From Sulfitobacter noctilucicola (GTDB taxonomy: Bacteria > Pseudomonadota > Alphaproteobacteria > Rhodobacterales > Rhodobacteraceae): 64,000 nucleotides of DNA. Within the stretch, counting starts at the first letter, position 1, and each line of letters begins with the position of its first letter. Position numbers and translations under genes: made by a program. The notes below the pieces were generated by a model. It made no database searches and had not been told where the DNA came from. It worked only from the letters and a program-made list of their open reading frames with translations. The DNA is taken from contig NZ_JASD01000008.1 in the NCBI RefSeq assembly GCF_000622385.1, positions 310,001 through 374,000 on the forward strand, written 5' to 3'. Positions 17,970 to 25,677 of the stretch are shown piece after piece.

Positions 17970-19076
17970 ATGTCCATTTTCAAAACCACGCGCCGCGTGG
18001 CCGTGAGCCTTGTCGCTGCGGCTGCTGCAACATTTGGTCTGCAAGCGAATGCTGGCGGTCATGGCATCGATCTGACGGGCAAAACCGTTGAATGGATCAT
18101 TCCATTCTCCGAGACTGGCGGCTCCGCTAAATGGGCCAACTTCTATGCGCCACTGCTTTCCGAAGCGTTGCCAGGCCAGCCGACTGTTGTTGTAAAGTTC
18201 ATGCCAGGTGCGGGCTCGACCAAGGGTGCCAACTTTTTCCAAGAGCAGTCTTATGAGGACGGCACGCTGATCTTCGGTTCTTCAGGCTCGACCCAGTTCC
18301 CTTATCTGTTGGGCGATCCACGGGTGAAATTCGAATACGCTGACTGGAACGTTGTTCTTGCCTCCGGCACTGGCGGCGTGGCCTATTTGCCGCCAGATCT
18401 GGCAGAGAAGATGGACGGCCTAGACGCCTCCGGTCTGCAAGACACTGATTTCATCTATGGCAACCAAGGGGCCACACGCCTTGATCTGGTCCCGACACTG
18501 GCATGGGAAATGCTGGGCCTGAACGTCGAAAGCGTCATGGGCATCAAGGGTCGCGGTGACGGCCGTTTGATGTTTGAGCGTGGCGAAGCCAACATCGACT
18601 ATCAGACGTCTTCTTCCTACCTGTCTGGCGTAACGCCATTGGTCGAAGCGGGCACTGCTGTCCCGATGATGACCTGGGGTGCCTTGGATGATGCGGGCAA
18701 CATCGTGCGTGACCCCACATTCCCGGACACACCGACGTTCAAGGAAGTCTGTGATGCCACCGAAGGATGCGAGACCTCTGGCGAGAAGTGGGAGGCGTGG
18801 AAAGCGTTCTTTATTGCAGGTTTCCCTGCACAAAAGATGGTGTTCCTGCCACAGGGTGCGACCGCTGACGCAATGGCAACCTACACTGCTGCTTTCGAGG
18901 CGATCAAGGCACGCCCTGATTTCGCTGAAATCTCAGGTAAGCGTTTGGGCAAATACCCCCAGATGACCGGTGCCGCGGCTGAAACGGCCAAAGCGAGCGC
19001 GACCAAAGTGTCCCCCGAAGCCAAAGCGTTCATCGTGAACTGGCTGCAGGAAAAATACGGCGTTTCGCTGAACTAA
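17970..19076 (+). CDS. tctC: Tripartite tricarboxylate transporter binding protein (TctC)
   Basis: A periplasmic binding protein of about 368 residues. The start at 17970 is preceded by GGGAGGA at 17959-17965; an ATG at 17949 has no such site. The signal peptide runs to about residue 28 (VAVSLVAAAAATFGLQANA). The mature protein has the TctC/BugT family layout, beginning TGKTVEWIIPFSETGG, with the PGAGSTKGANFF loop that binds a ligand carboxylate. TctC captures citrate-like tricarboxylates and delivers them to the TctA/TctB membrane complex using an ion gradient. The gene is followed by a strong hairpin and then tctA-tctB. Confidence 0.9.
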   Translation: MSIFKTTRRVAVSLVAAAAATFGLQANAGGHGIDLTGKTVEWIIPFSETGGSAKWANFYAPLLSEALPGQPTVVVKFMPGAGSTKGANFFQEQSYEDGTLIFGSSGSTQFPYLLGDPRVKFEYADWNVVLASGTGGVAYLPPDLAEKMDGLDASGLQDTDFIYGNQGATRLDLVPTLAWEMLGLNVESVMGIKGRGDGRLMFERGEANIDYQTSSSYLSGVTPLVEAGTAVPMMTWGALDDAGNIVRDPTFPDTPTFKEVCDATEGCETSGEKWEAWKAFFIAGFPAQKMVFLPQGATADAMATYTAAFEAIKARPDFAEISGKRLGKYPQMTGAAAETAKASATKVSPEAKAFIVNWLQEKYGVSLN

Positions 19077-19091
19077 ACTTTCCTTTTTGAG

Positions 19092-19118
19092 CGCCCCGCC
19101 CGCAGGGGTGGGGCGTTT
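19092..19118 (+). terminator. Hairpin between tctC and tctA-tctB
   Basis: A 9-bp stem CGCCCCGCC / GGTGGGGCG (19092-19100 and 19107-19115, one G-U pair), followed by TTT. It probably lowers expression of the membrane subunit or protects the tctC message. Confidence 0.75.
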
Positions 19119-19145
19119 ACCCAAGGAAAGTGGGAGGATCATTTC

Positions 19146-21173
19146 ATGGAAATCATCATGGAGGCTCTGCCTGCATTCGGCGACGCTTGGACGCTGATAT
19201 TGCAACCTGTTGTGTTGGGATATCTGGTCATGGGCGTCCTGATGGGCCTGTGTATCGGCGTGTTCCCGGGATTGGGCGGCATTGCAGGCCTATCGCTTTT
19301 GCTGCCGTTTATGTTCGGCATGGACCCGATTTTGGGCCTGGCGCTAATGATCGGCATGGTTGCGGTTGTTCCGACATCCGATACCTTTGCCTCTGTTCTC
19401 ATGGGGATCCCGGGGTCTTCGGCCAGTCAGGCGACAGTGCTGGACGGCTTTCCCATGGCCAAAAAGGGCATGGCTGCACGTGCGCTTTCAGCGGCGTTCG
19501 CCTCATCCTTGTTTGGCGGGTTGGTCGGAGCCAGCTTTTTGACGGTGTTCATTCTGATTGCACGCCCCATCGTACTGGAGTTCCGCACCCCTGAATTGTT
19601 AATGATCACCATCTTCGGTCTGTCCATGGTCGGCATTCTTGCGGGCCGCATCCCGATCAAAGGGATTGTCGCGGCAGGCCTTGGCATGTTGATCGGTATG
19701 ATCGGCGAAGGTGCCTCTTCGGGCGATCTGCGGATGTCATCCTACGATTACCCTTATCTGACTGACGGGCTGAAACTGGTGATTGTCGGTCTTGGTATCT
19801 TTGCCATCCCCGAGATCATCTCGCTGCTGCGTCAGGACCGCGCCATCAGCGAAGAGCCGCAAATCGGCGGTGGCTGGATCGATGGTGTCAAAGACTGGTT
19901 TGCCAATATCTGGCTGTCTGTACGGTGTTCCATCATCGGGGTTATCGTGGGCGTAATCCCCGGTCTTGGCGGGTCCGTGGTTGACTGGATTGCCTATGGC
20001 CACGCGGTGCAAACGACGAAAGACAAATCCAACTTCGGCAAAGGCGAAGTCCGCGGCGTAATCGGGCCTGAGAGTTCGAATAACGCCAAAGAGGGCGGCG
20101 GGCTCGTGCCTACGTTGCTTTTCGGGATCCCCGGCTCAGGCTCTATGGCGATTTTCATCGGTGCGATTGCTCTACTGGGATCTGGCCAGATCGAAGTTGG
20201 CCCTGCGATGTTGAAGAACAACCTCGATATCACCTATGCGATCGTATGGCTGCTGGCACTGGCCAACGTGGTTGGCACAGTCATTTGTATCGCCGCCTCT
20301 GGTGGCATCGCAAAGCTGACAACAATCCGCTTTGTTCTGCTGGCACCCTTCCTGTTTATGATCATCAGCTTTGCGGCGTTCCAATCGGGCCAAAACCTGA
20401 TGGACCTCGTGGCACTGTTCGCAATCGGATTCCTCGGCATCCTTATGCGGCGGTTTGACTGGTCGCGTCCCGCGTTCCTTATCGGCTTCGTCCTGTCAAA
20501 CCCTGCCGAAAACTACGCGAACCAAGCCATTCAGATCGCGCAATCACGCTTCCGCAAAGGGTTCGGCGAGGGGATCGACTATATTTTCTCACCCATCGTT
20601 ATTGTTTTGCTGGTTATCACAGTGATCTCCGTCGTGCTGGGGTTGCGTCAGGCCAAACACATCATGGCCGAAGGTGACATCACAGCAGGCTCCAAACGCG
20701 CGCCGATGGTTTTTATGCTGCTGGTCACCGCCTTCATCGGCTATGCTCTTTATGACGCGAATGCGATCCCCAACTACAGCCGCGACCGGACCTTCCCGAT
20801 CTTTGTGGCAAGCATCTGTCTCATCGGATGTGCGTTTCTTGTCATCCAGATGATGCTCAAGCCCGAGACGCACACGATTTTTGCCGATCGCGAGCTGAAT
20901 GGCGAAGACGCGCAGGCGACCCATGGTTTGTGGCCAACACTGGCGTGGTTTGCAGCGCTGTTGGTGTTGACCTCTCTGCTCGGCTTCATCCTTGCGCTGG
21001 CGATCTTCCTATTCGCCTTCATGGTGATCCGTGCGCGGGTCAGCATGGTCTTTGCCGCCGGATACACCGCCGCGGGCCTTGCGTTCATTTGTGCCATGGC
21101 GTGGCTGCTGAACCGTGATTTCCCGCCCGGTCTGTTACAGGAATACTTCACTTTGCCATGGCCCTTCACATGA
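19146..21173 (+). CDS. tctA: TctA-TctB fusion, tricarboxylate transporter membrane subunit
   Basis: At 675 residues this is about 170 longer than a normal TctA. Residues 1 to about 500 form the large 12-helix TctA permease with its two related halves and family motifs (GLCIGVFPGLGGIAG near 32; VIPGLGGSVVDW near 270; GIPGSGSMAIFIG near 330). The rest (about 510-675) has four helices with the TctB layout (VFMLLVTAFIGYALYDANAIPNYSRDRTFP). The complex therefore seems to need only this protein plus TctC. GGGAGGA at 19131 supports the start at 19146. The stop overlaps the next start as ATGA. Confidence 0.88.
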   Translation: MEIIMEALPAFGDAWTLILQPVVLGYLVMGVLMGLCIGVFPGLGGIAGLSLLLPFMFGMDPILGLALMIGMVAVVPTSDTFASVLMGIPGSSASQATVLDGFPMAKKGMAARALSAAFASSLFGGLVGASFLTVFILIARPIVLEFRTPELLMITIFGLSMVGILAGRIPIKGIVAAGLGMLIGMIGEGASSGDLRMSSYDYPYLTDGLKLVIVGLGIFAIPEIISLLRQDRAISEEPQIGGGWIDGVKDWFANIWLSVRCSIIGVIVGVIPGLGGSVVDWIAYGHAVQTTKDKSNFGKGEVRGVIGPESSNNAKEGGGLVPTLLFGIPGSGSMAIFIGAIALLGSGQIEVGPAMLKNNLDITYAIVWLLALANVVGTVICIAASGGIAKLTTIRFVLLAPFLFMIISFAAFQSGQNLMDLVALFAIGFLGILMRRFDWSRPAFLIGFVLSNPAENYANQAIQIAQSRFRKGFGEGIDYIFSPIVIVLLVITVISVVLGLRQAKHIMAEGDITAGSKRAPMVFMLLVTAFIGYALYDANAIPNYSRDRTFPIFVASICLIGCAFLVIQMMLKPETHTIFADRELNGEDAQATHGLWPTLAWFAALLVLTSLLGFILALAIFLFAFMVIRARVSMVFAAGYTAAGLAFICAMAWLLNRDFPPGLLQEYFTLPWPFT

Positions 21174-22261
21174 CCCAGACAGAAATCCCTTTCCTTTTCA
21201 TGCGCGGCGGCACTTCACGCGGTCCATACCTCAACCGGGCTGACCTGCCCGAAGATCTGGAAAGCTTGGCGCAGGTGCTCATCTCTATCGTGGGTTCAGG
21301 CCATCCGCTTAACATCGACGGGATCGGTGGTGGCGTTGCGGTGACAACCAAGGTCGCAATGCTATCGAAATCCGAAGATGAGTGGGCCGATGTTGATTAC
21401 TTCTTTGCGCAGGTGAGCGTTGAGGACTGCCTGGTAGATTTCAAACCGACCTGTGGAAACATCCTGTCTGGTGTTGGCCCTGCGGCCATTGAAATGGGAT
21501 TGGTGGCAGCGCAAGACGGCGAGACGGCTGTTAACATTCGCGCCGTAAATACCGAAGCGCGGGTTGCCGCCGTTGTTCAAACACCGGGCGGTAAGGTCAG
21601 CTATGAGGGCGATGCGCAGATTGATGGCGTGCCGGGCACGTCCGCACCTGTGGCCTTGCAATTTATGGAGACGGTCGGCGGAGTTACAGGTGCTTTTCTG
21701 CCTACCGGCAATCTGGTTGATGTCATCGACGGTAACGCTGTGACCTGCATGGATGTCGCCATGCCGATGGTGATTGCCAAGGCCAGCGATTTTGGCCTGA
21801 CCGGTTATGAGAGCGCGGCCGATTTGGATGAAAACCGCAGTTTCTTTGCCAAGATGGAAGCCCTGCGCATCAAAGCCGGTGCGCTGATGGGAATGGGCGA
21901 TGTCAGCGAATCTGTTACACCCAAATTCGGGCTATTGGCACCCGCCCGCGCTGGCGGCACCATTGCCACGCGGTATTTCATGCCGTGGAATACCCATCCC
22001 ACGATGGCGGTGACAGGCGCGCAATGCCTTGCTGCTTGTGTGCTCACGCCCGGCACGGTTGCGGAGGGGATGGCGGCCAAACCGAACGAAACGCCTGCGC
22101 CCATCACGCTAGAGCATGCCTCGGGCAGTATTGATGTGATGGTGGATTATGCGCAAACCGATGCAGGTTTTGAGGTGATCTCCGCAGGGTTGATCCGCAC
22201 AGCTCGCAAAATTGCCAGTGGAAGTGTTTTTGTCCCTCAATCAGTATGGGCTGGCGTGTAA
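21170..22261 (+). CDS. PrpF-family isomerase (aconitate/4-oxalomesaconate type)
   Basis: A 363-residue protein of the PrpF family (diaminopimelate-epimerase fold). The start at 21170 overlaps the preceding stop as ATGA; an ATG at 21158 is also in frame. Family signatures are the N-terminal FLFMRGGTSRGPYL, and the two symmetric catalytic Cys regions, one around KPTCGNILSGVGP (about residue 90) and another near TGAQCLAACVL (about residue 285). PrpF proteins shift double bonds in aconitate, 2-methylaconitate or oxalomesaconate. Sitting in a tricarboxylate uptake operon next to a TcuA-like gene, conversion of trans- to cis-aconitate or a related isomerisation is the most likely job (inference). 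Confidence 0.85.
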   Translation: MTQTEIPFLFMRGGTSRGPYLNRADLPEDLESLAQVLISIVGSGHPLNIDGIGGGVAVTTKVAMLSKSEDEWADVDYFFAQVSVEDCLVDFKPTCGNILSGVGPAAIEMGLVAAQDGETAVNIRAVNTEARVAAVVQTPGGKVSYEGDAQIDGVPGTSAPVALQFMETVGGVTGAFLPTGNLVDVIDGNAVTCMDVAMPMVIAKASDFGLTGYESAADLDENRSFFAKMEALRIKAGALMGMGDVSESVTPKFGLLAPARAGGTIATRYFMPWNTHPTMAVTGAQCLAACVLTPGTVAEGMAAKPNETPAPITLEHASGSIDVMVDYAQTDAGFEVISAGLIRTARKIASGSVFVPQSVWAGV

Positions 22262-22287
22262 CACCGCATGTAACGAGGAATAGACCG

Positions 22288-23256
22288 ATGAAAGTGCACA
22301 TTCTTGACGATTGGTTCGATACGCTGCGTGGTTTGCCCTGCTTTGCGAAACTTGACGATCACGAGGTCACCGTCTGGACTGACCATGAACCTGATCCGGT
22401 CAAGCTTGCCGCGCGGATGCAAGACGCCGAGGCGCTGGTTCTGTTTCGCGAGCGCACAAAAGTGGGTGCTGAATTGCTGGCGGGTTTGCCAAACCTCAAG
22501 CTGATCTCCCAGCGCAGCGTTTATCCCCATGTGGATGTGACCGCATGTACGGCGCATGGCGTCCTGCTAAGCTCCAACATGCACGCGGGCGCACCGTCTT
22601 ATGCAGCAGCAGAGCATACATTGGCGCTGATCCTTGCCAGCTATCGCCAGATCCCGCAGCAGACGGCGTCGATCAAGGCGGGCCACTGGCAATCCGGCGT
22701 TGGTCGCACGCTGCGCGGCAGAACGCTTGGGCTATATGGCTATGGGCGCATCGCGGGTGCGGTCGCGGAATATGCCAAGGCTCTGGGTATCAATGTGCAA
22801 TGGTGGGGATCAGAGGCCGGCCGCTCCCGTGCTCTTGCGGCGGGTGAGACCGTTGCGCCGTCGCGCGAAGCGTTTTTTGCGACATCAGATATTGTCAGTG
22901 TTCATGTACGGCTCAAGCCGGAAACACGTGGTCTCATCACTGCCGCTGATCTGGCGCAGATGCAGCCCCGCGCGCTTTTCGTGAACACCTCGCGCTCCGG
23001 TCTGGTGGAGACCGGCGCGTTGGAGGCCGAAGTGGCAAAAGACCAATTGCACGCCGCTGTTGACGTTTTTGATCACGAGCCACTGACCGATACGTCAAAC
23101 ATCCTGTTGACCCACCCCAATGTGCTGGCCACCCCGCACATCGGATTTGTGACCGAGGACGAGTTCGACCTTCAGTTCTCTGACATCTTTGATCAGGTCA
23201 ACGCCTACGCGGCTGGCGCGCCTATTCATATGATCAACCCCGAGGTATTTCCTTAA
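22288..23256 (+). CDS. D-2-hydroxyacid dehydrogenase (SerA/GhrA-like)
   Basis: A 322-residue NAD(P)-dependent dehydrogenase, start at 22288 after an AACGAGGAA site. The cofactor motif is GLYGYGRIAGAVAEYAKALG (about 146-165). The catalytic Arg lies in HVRLKPETRGLI, the Glu in DVFDHEPL and the His in TPHIGFVTED. It would interconvert a 2-oxoacid and a D-2-hydroxyacid. It is the last gene of the tct operon, and its stop overlaps the convergent gene by 4 bp. Its substrate may be a product of the isomerase or a hydroxylated tricarboxylate, but this is not shown by sequence. Confidence 0.87.
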   Translation: MKVHILDDWFDTLRGLPCFAKLDDHEVTVWTDHEPDPVKLAARMQDAEALVLFRERTKVGAELLAGLPNLKLISQRSVYPHVDVTACTAHGVLLSSNMHAGAPSYAAAEHTLALILASYRQIPQQTASIKAGHWQSGVGRTLRGRTLGLYGYGRIAGAVAEYAKALGINVQWWGSEAGRSRALAAGETVAPSREAFFATSDIVSVHVRLKPETRGLITAADLAQMQPRALFVNTSRSGLVETGALEAEVAKDQLHAAVDVFDHEPLTDTSNILLTHPNVLATPHIGFVTEDEFDLQFSDIFDQVNAYAAGAPIHMINPEVFP

Positions 23257-23939
23257 GCGCTCTGCGCGGCCTTAACGAACCCGTCCGATATGGCTTGGGC
23301 TACGAAACCATTAAGCGCGGCGATGCGCGGATCGGTACTATCAGGCAGTACCATCGCCTGACGAACCGAGGTCAGTACGCCGGTCAGGATGCGAACGTCC
23401 GGCGATGTTGAAAACGCGCCCTCTAGCGAGGCACGAACACCGGCGACGGCATCGCACCGGCCTGCGCGAAATTCTTCAAAGCTTTCGGGCGGTGTGCCTG
23501 AATGCTCCAGTGTTGCGTGCTGCAGGTTTTTGGTCAGATGCATGTCATACGCCGAACCGGTCGACGTTAAGATCTTTACGCCGGTTGCATCGACATCTTC
23601 GACGTCTACAAATGCGGAATCGCTGCGCACCGCAAAGGTCGCCTCGATCACAATATAGGGTTCGGTAAAGGCAATTTTTTCGGCACGCATTGGGTCGATT
23701 GCCAGAAACCCTACGTCCCATTTATCAAGGTGTGCATCATCAAATACTTTGCCTGCGCCACTGTAGATAACAGGCTCCATGCGGGCCCCGATCTCATCAG
23801 CCAGTCTTTTGGCCAGCGCGGGGCTGACGCCCCTCAGTTGATCGCCGTACTGATGGACCAAGGCGCGATTGCCTGTATTGATTGCCACGCGCAGCACACC
23901 GTCGCGTGCCAGTGTTTTCAATTCCCCCTGCATCGTCAT
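23253..23939 (-). CDS. Solute-binding-fold protein without signal peptide
   Basis: A 228-residue protein of the family 3 solute-binding type (two-lobed, amino-acid-binding-like), with characteristic AFTEPYIVIEATFAV and DVGFLAIDPMRAEKI segments. The N-terminus MTMQGELKTLARDGVLRVAINTG has no hydrophobic signal or lipobox and starts directly in the first beta strand, so it should stay in the cytoplasm. Upstream sequence is occupied by the AbrB-type gene, whose stop it overlaps as ATGA, so a missed signal peptide is unlikely. Cytoplasmic members of this fold include cyclohexadienyl-dehydratase-like enzymes and sensors; either is possible. It is the last gene of the gntR operon. Confidence 0.78.
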   Translation of the reverse strand: MTMQGELKTLARDGVLRVAINTGNRALVHQYGDQLRGVSPALAKRLADEIGARMEPVIYSGAGKVFDDAHLDKWDVGFLAIDPMRAEKIAFTEPYIVIEATFAVRSDSAFVDVEDVDATGVKILTSTGSAYDMHLTKNLQHATLEHSGTPPESFEEFRAGRCDAVAGVRASLEGAFSTSPDVRILTGVLTSVRQAMVLPDSTDPRIAALNGFVAQAISDGFVKAAQSA

Positions 23940-24970
23940 TTCCCTACTCCAGTGTTTGTATCAAACAGCCGAACAAACAACGGCGCGCCTAGAATGACCA
24001 CAAATATACGTAGCACGTGATGGGCCACTACAAAGGCCATATCAGCCCCTACGATCAAAGCCAGCACTGTCAGTTCTGCCTGCCCGCCCGGCGCGAAAGC
24101 CAAAATCGTTTCCATCGGCGGGGCAAGGCCTGCGACGTGAATGACCTCAACAAAGATCATGGTCAGCACCAGAAGGATTACGCAAAATCCCAGACCCGCT
24201 GTTACATCTGTGCGCACTTCGGCCATGGTGACACCTGCATATTTACTGCCCACACTCATGCCAATGAAAAACTGGGCGGCCCAGATCGCCTCGGCAGGTG
24301 GGCGATGGTTCAGAATTCCAGCCATCGCAAATGCCGCTGCGAGCAAAAGCGGACCCAGAATTGTAGCGCCGAACATGCCCGCGCGTTTCGCCATCTGCCA
24401 TCCGGCAAGACCACAAAACACCATCAGCGCAAGTTCCGCAGGCGCAATACTTGCGGCGGGCGCACCCGGAGGGTTGCTTAGATCAGCGTCCCAGACCCAT
24501 TTCAGCAAAAACGGTAGAACCACGACAATCACCATCACCCGCGTCGCATGGATGAGTGACAGCGCGCGCACATCGCCGCCAGCTTCCTCTCCAAAGACAA
24601 GCATATCCTGCAAGCCACCCGGCATGGAGGAATAATAGCTGGTCGCGAAATTAAACCCCCAGAGGCGTTGAAAATATAGGACCCCGACCACCCCGATACA
24701 GCTGGTCATCACGGGGATCATCAGCAAGGTCGGCCACATCCCCACCATGGACGCCAGCAGGGTTGTCGAGAAGGTTGCCCCCACAGCTACGCCCAGAATG
24801 GTGCGCATCGCATCGTTCACCAGCTTAATCCCACGCATCGGAACACCCGCCATGGCGGCAATCAGGCACGCAAAAATTGGCCCCAGCAGCCAAGGCAGGG
24901 GCAGCTGCATCATCTTGAAAGCCAGAACACCAATTCCGGCGACCACAAAGGCGTAAAGATGGGGCATCAC
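23936..24970 (-). CDS. AbrB-family membrane protein
   Basis: A 344-residue integral membrane protein with about ten helices in two repeated halves, as in the AbrB duplication family (often labelled ammonia-monooxygenase-like regulators but more likely transporters). Repeat signatures include PLPWLLGPIFACLIAA near the N-terminus and a second similar PAEAIWAAQFFIG region, plus ETILAFAPGGQAELTVLAL, a typical conserved segment of the second half. It is overlapped at both ends (ATGA) by gntR and the binding-fold gene. Its neighbours suggest transport of an organic acid or a breakdown product. Confidence 0.82.
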   Translation of the reverse strand: MMPHLYAFVVAGIGVLAFKMMQLPLPWLLGPIFACLIAAMAGVPMRGIKLVNDAMRTILGVAVGATFSTTLLASMVGMWPTLLMIPVMTSCIGVVGVLYFQRLWGFNFATSYYSSMPGGLQDMLVFGEEAGGDVRALSLIHATRVMVIVVVLPFLLKWVWDADLSNPPGAPAASIAPAELALMVFCGLAGWQMAKRAGMFGATILGPLLLAAAFAMAGILNHRPPAEAIWAAQFFIGMSVGSKYAGVTMAEVRTDVTAGLGFCVILLVLTMIFVEVIHVAGLAPPMETILAFAPGGQAELTVLALIVGADMAFVVAHHVLRIFVVILGAPLFVRLFDTNTGVGK

Positions 24971-25617
24971 GATTGTAACACCTTGAGCCTGTGGCGCAGG
25001 GAGGTTTGCAAATGCGCCTCTGCCGCGTCACCCGCAGCCTGTTGATCGCCCGCAGCGATCGCCGTGATAATCTGTGCGTGCTGGCTGCTGACCGTTTTAA
25101 TCCGCGCTTCGTCATCCAGCGTGGTTGGCCCCAGCAGGATCAATGCATTGTTGAGCGCACGCGCCGACGCCAGCAAAAAGCGATTGCGCGTCGCGAGGTA
25201 GATGCTGCGGTGAAAATCCTGATTGAGCGCGGCCGCGCGTGGGGTATCTTGGCCGGCACCGTCAATCTGTTCGTTGATATCCTCAAGTAGATCCACCTCG
25301 GCGGGGTTTGCATGTTTGGCGGCCATCTCGGCGGCCGTGCGCTCAAGGACCAGCCGCATTTCGTATAGCTCAACGATTTCTGTGGTGCTCAACGTGCGAA
25401 TGACAGCGCCCAAGCGGGGGCGGTGCTCGACGATCCCGTCGTTTTCCAATTTGCGCAAGGCCTCTCGCACCGGAGTCCGCGACAGGCTGAGTTTTTTTGC
25501 CACGTCGATCTCGCGCAGACGGTCACCCGGCTGGAATTCCCCCGCCCTGATCGCCGCATGCAATCGATGGTAGGCAAGCTCCCCTTGAGACATGTCTTGC
25601 AATTCTGTGCTGTGCAT
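24967..25617 (-). CDS. GntR-family (FCD) transcription regulator
   Basis: A 216-residue regulator: winged helix in residues 8-75 with the recognition part LSLSRTPVREALRKLENDGIVEHRPRLG in two pieces, then an all-helical FCD ligand domain with metal-binding type residues (LNQDFHRSIY; SQHAQIITAI). I start it at the ATG at 25617. A TTG at 25653 in frame lies inside a perfect palindrome that is almost surely its operator. FCD regulators respond to small organic acids. It is first in a three-gene operon (with the AbrB-type and binding-fold genes) and divergent from the tcuA-like gene, so it probably controls both directions. Confidence 0.87.
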   Translation of the reverse strand: MHSTELQDMSQGELAYHRLHAAIRAGEFQPGDRLREIDVAKKLSLSRTPVREALRKLENDGIVEHRPRLGAVIRTLSTTEIVELYEMRLVLERTAAEMAAKHANPAEVDLLEDINEQIDGAGQDTPRAAALNQDFHRSIYLATRNRFLLASARALNNALILLGPTTLDDEARIKTVSSQHAQIITAIAAGDQQAAGDAAEAHLQTSLRHRLKVLQS

Positions 25618-25632
25618 TTTAGTAAGACCCAA

Positions 25633-25654
25633 ATTGTATCCGCTTGGATACAAT
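25633..25654. promoter_or_regulatory. Perfect GntR-type operator palindrome
   Basis: ATTGTATCC GCTT GGATACAAT: 9-bp arms that match perfectly around a 4-base centre. It lies 15 bp before the gntR start and 23 bp before the GTG of the tcuA-like gene. TTGTAT...ATACAA is the usual half-site type for FCD-subfamily GntR proteins. Binding here would block both divergent promoters until the inducer is present. Confidence 0.82.
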
Positions 25655-25677
25655 ATAGATATGAAAAGGAAACACCA

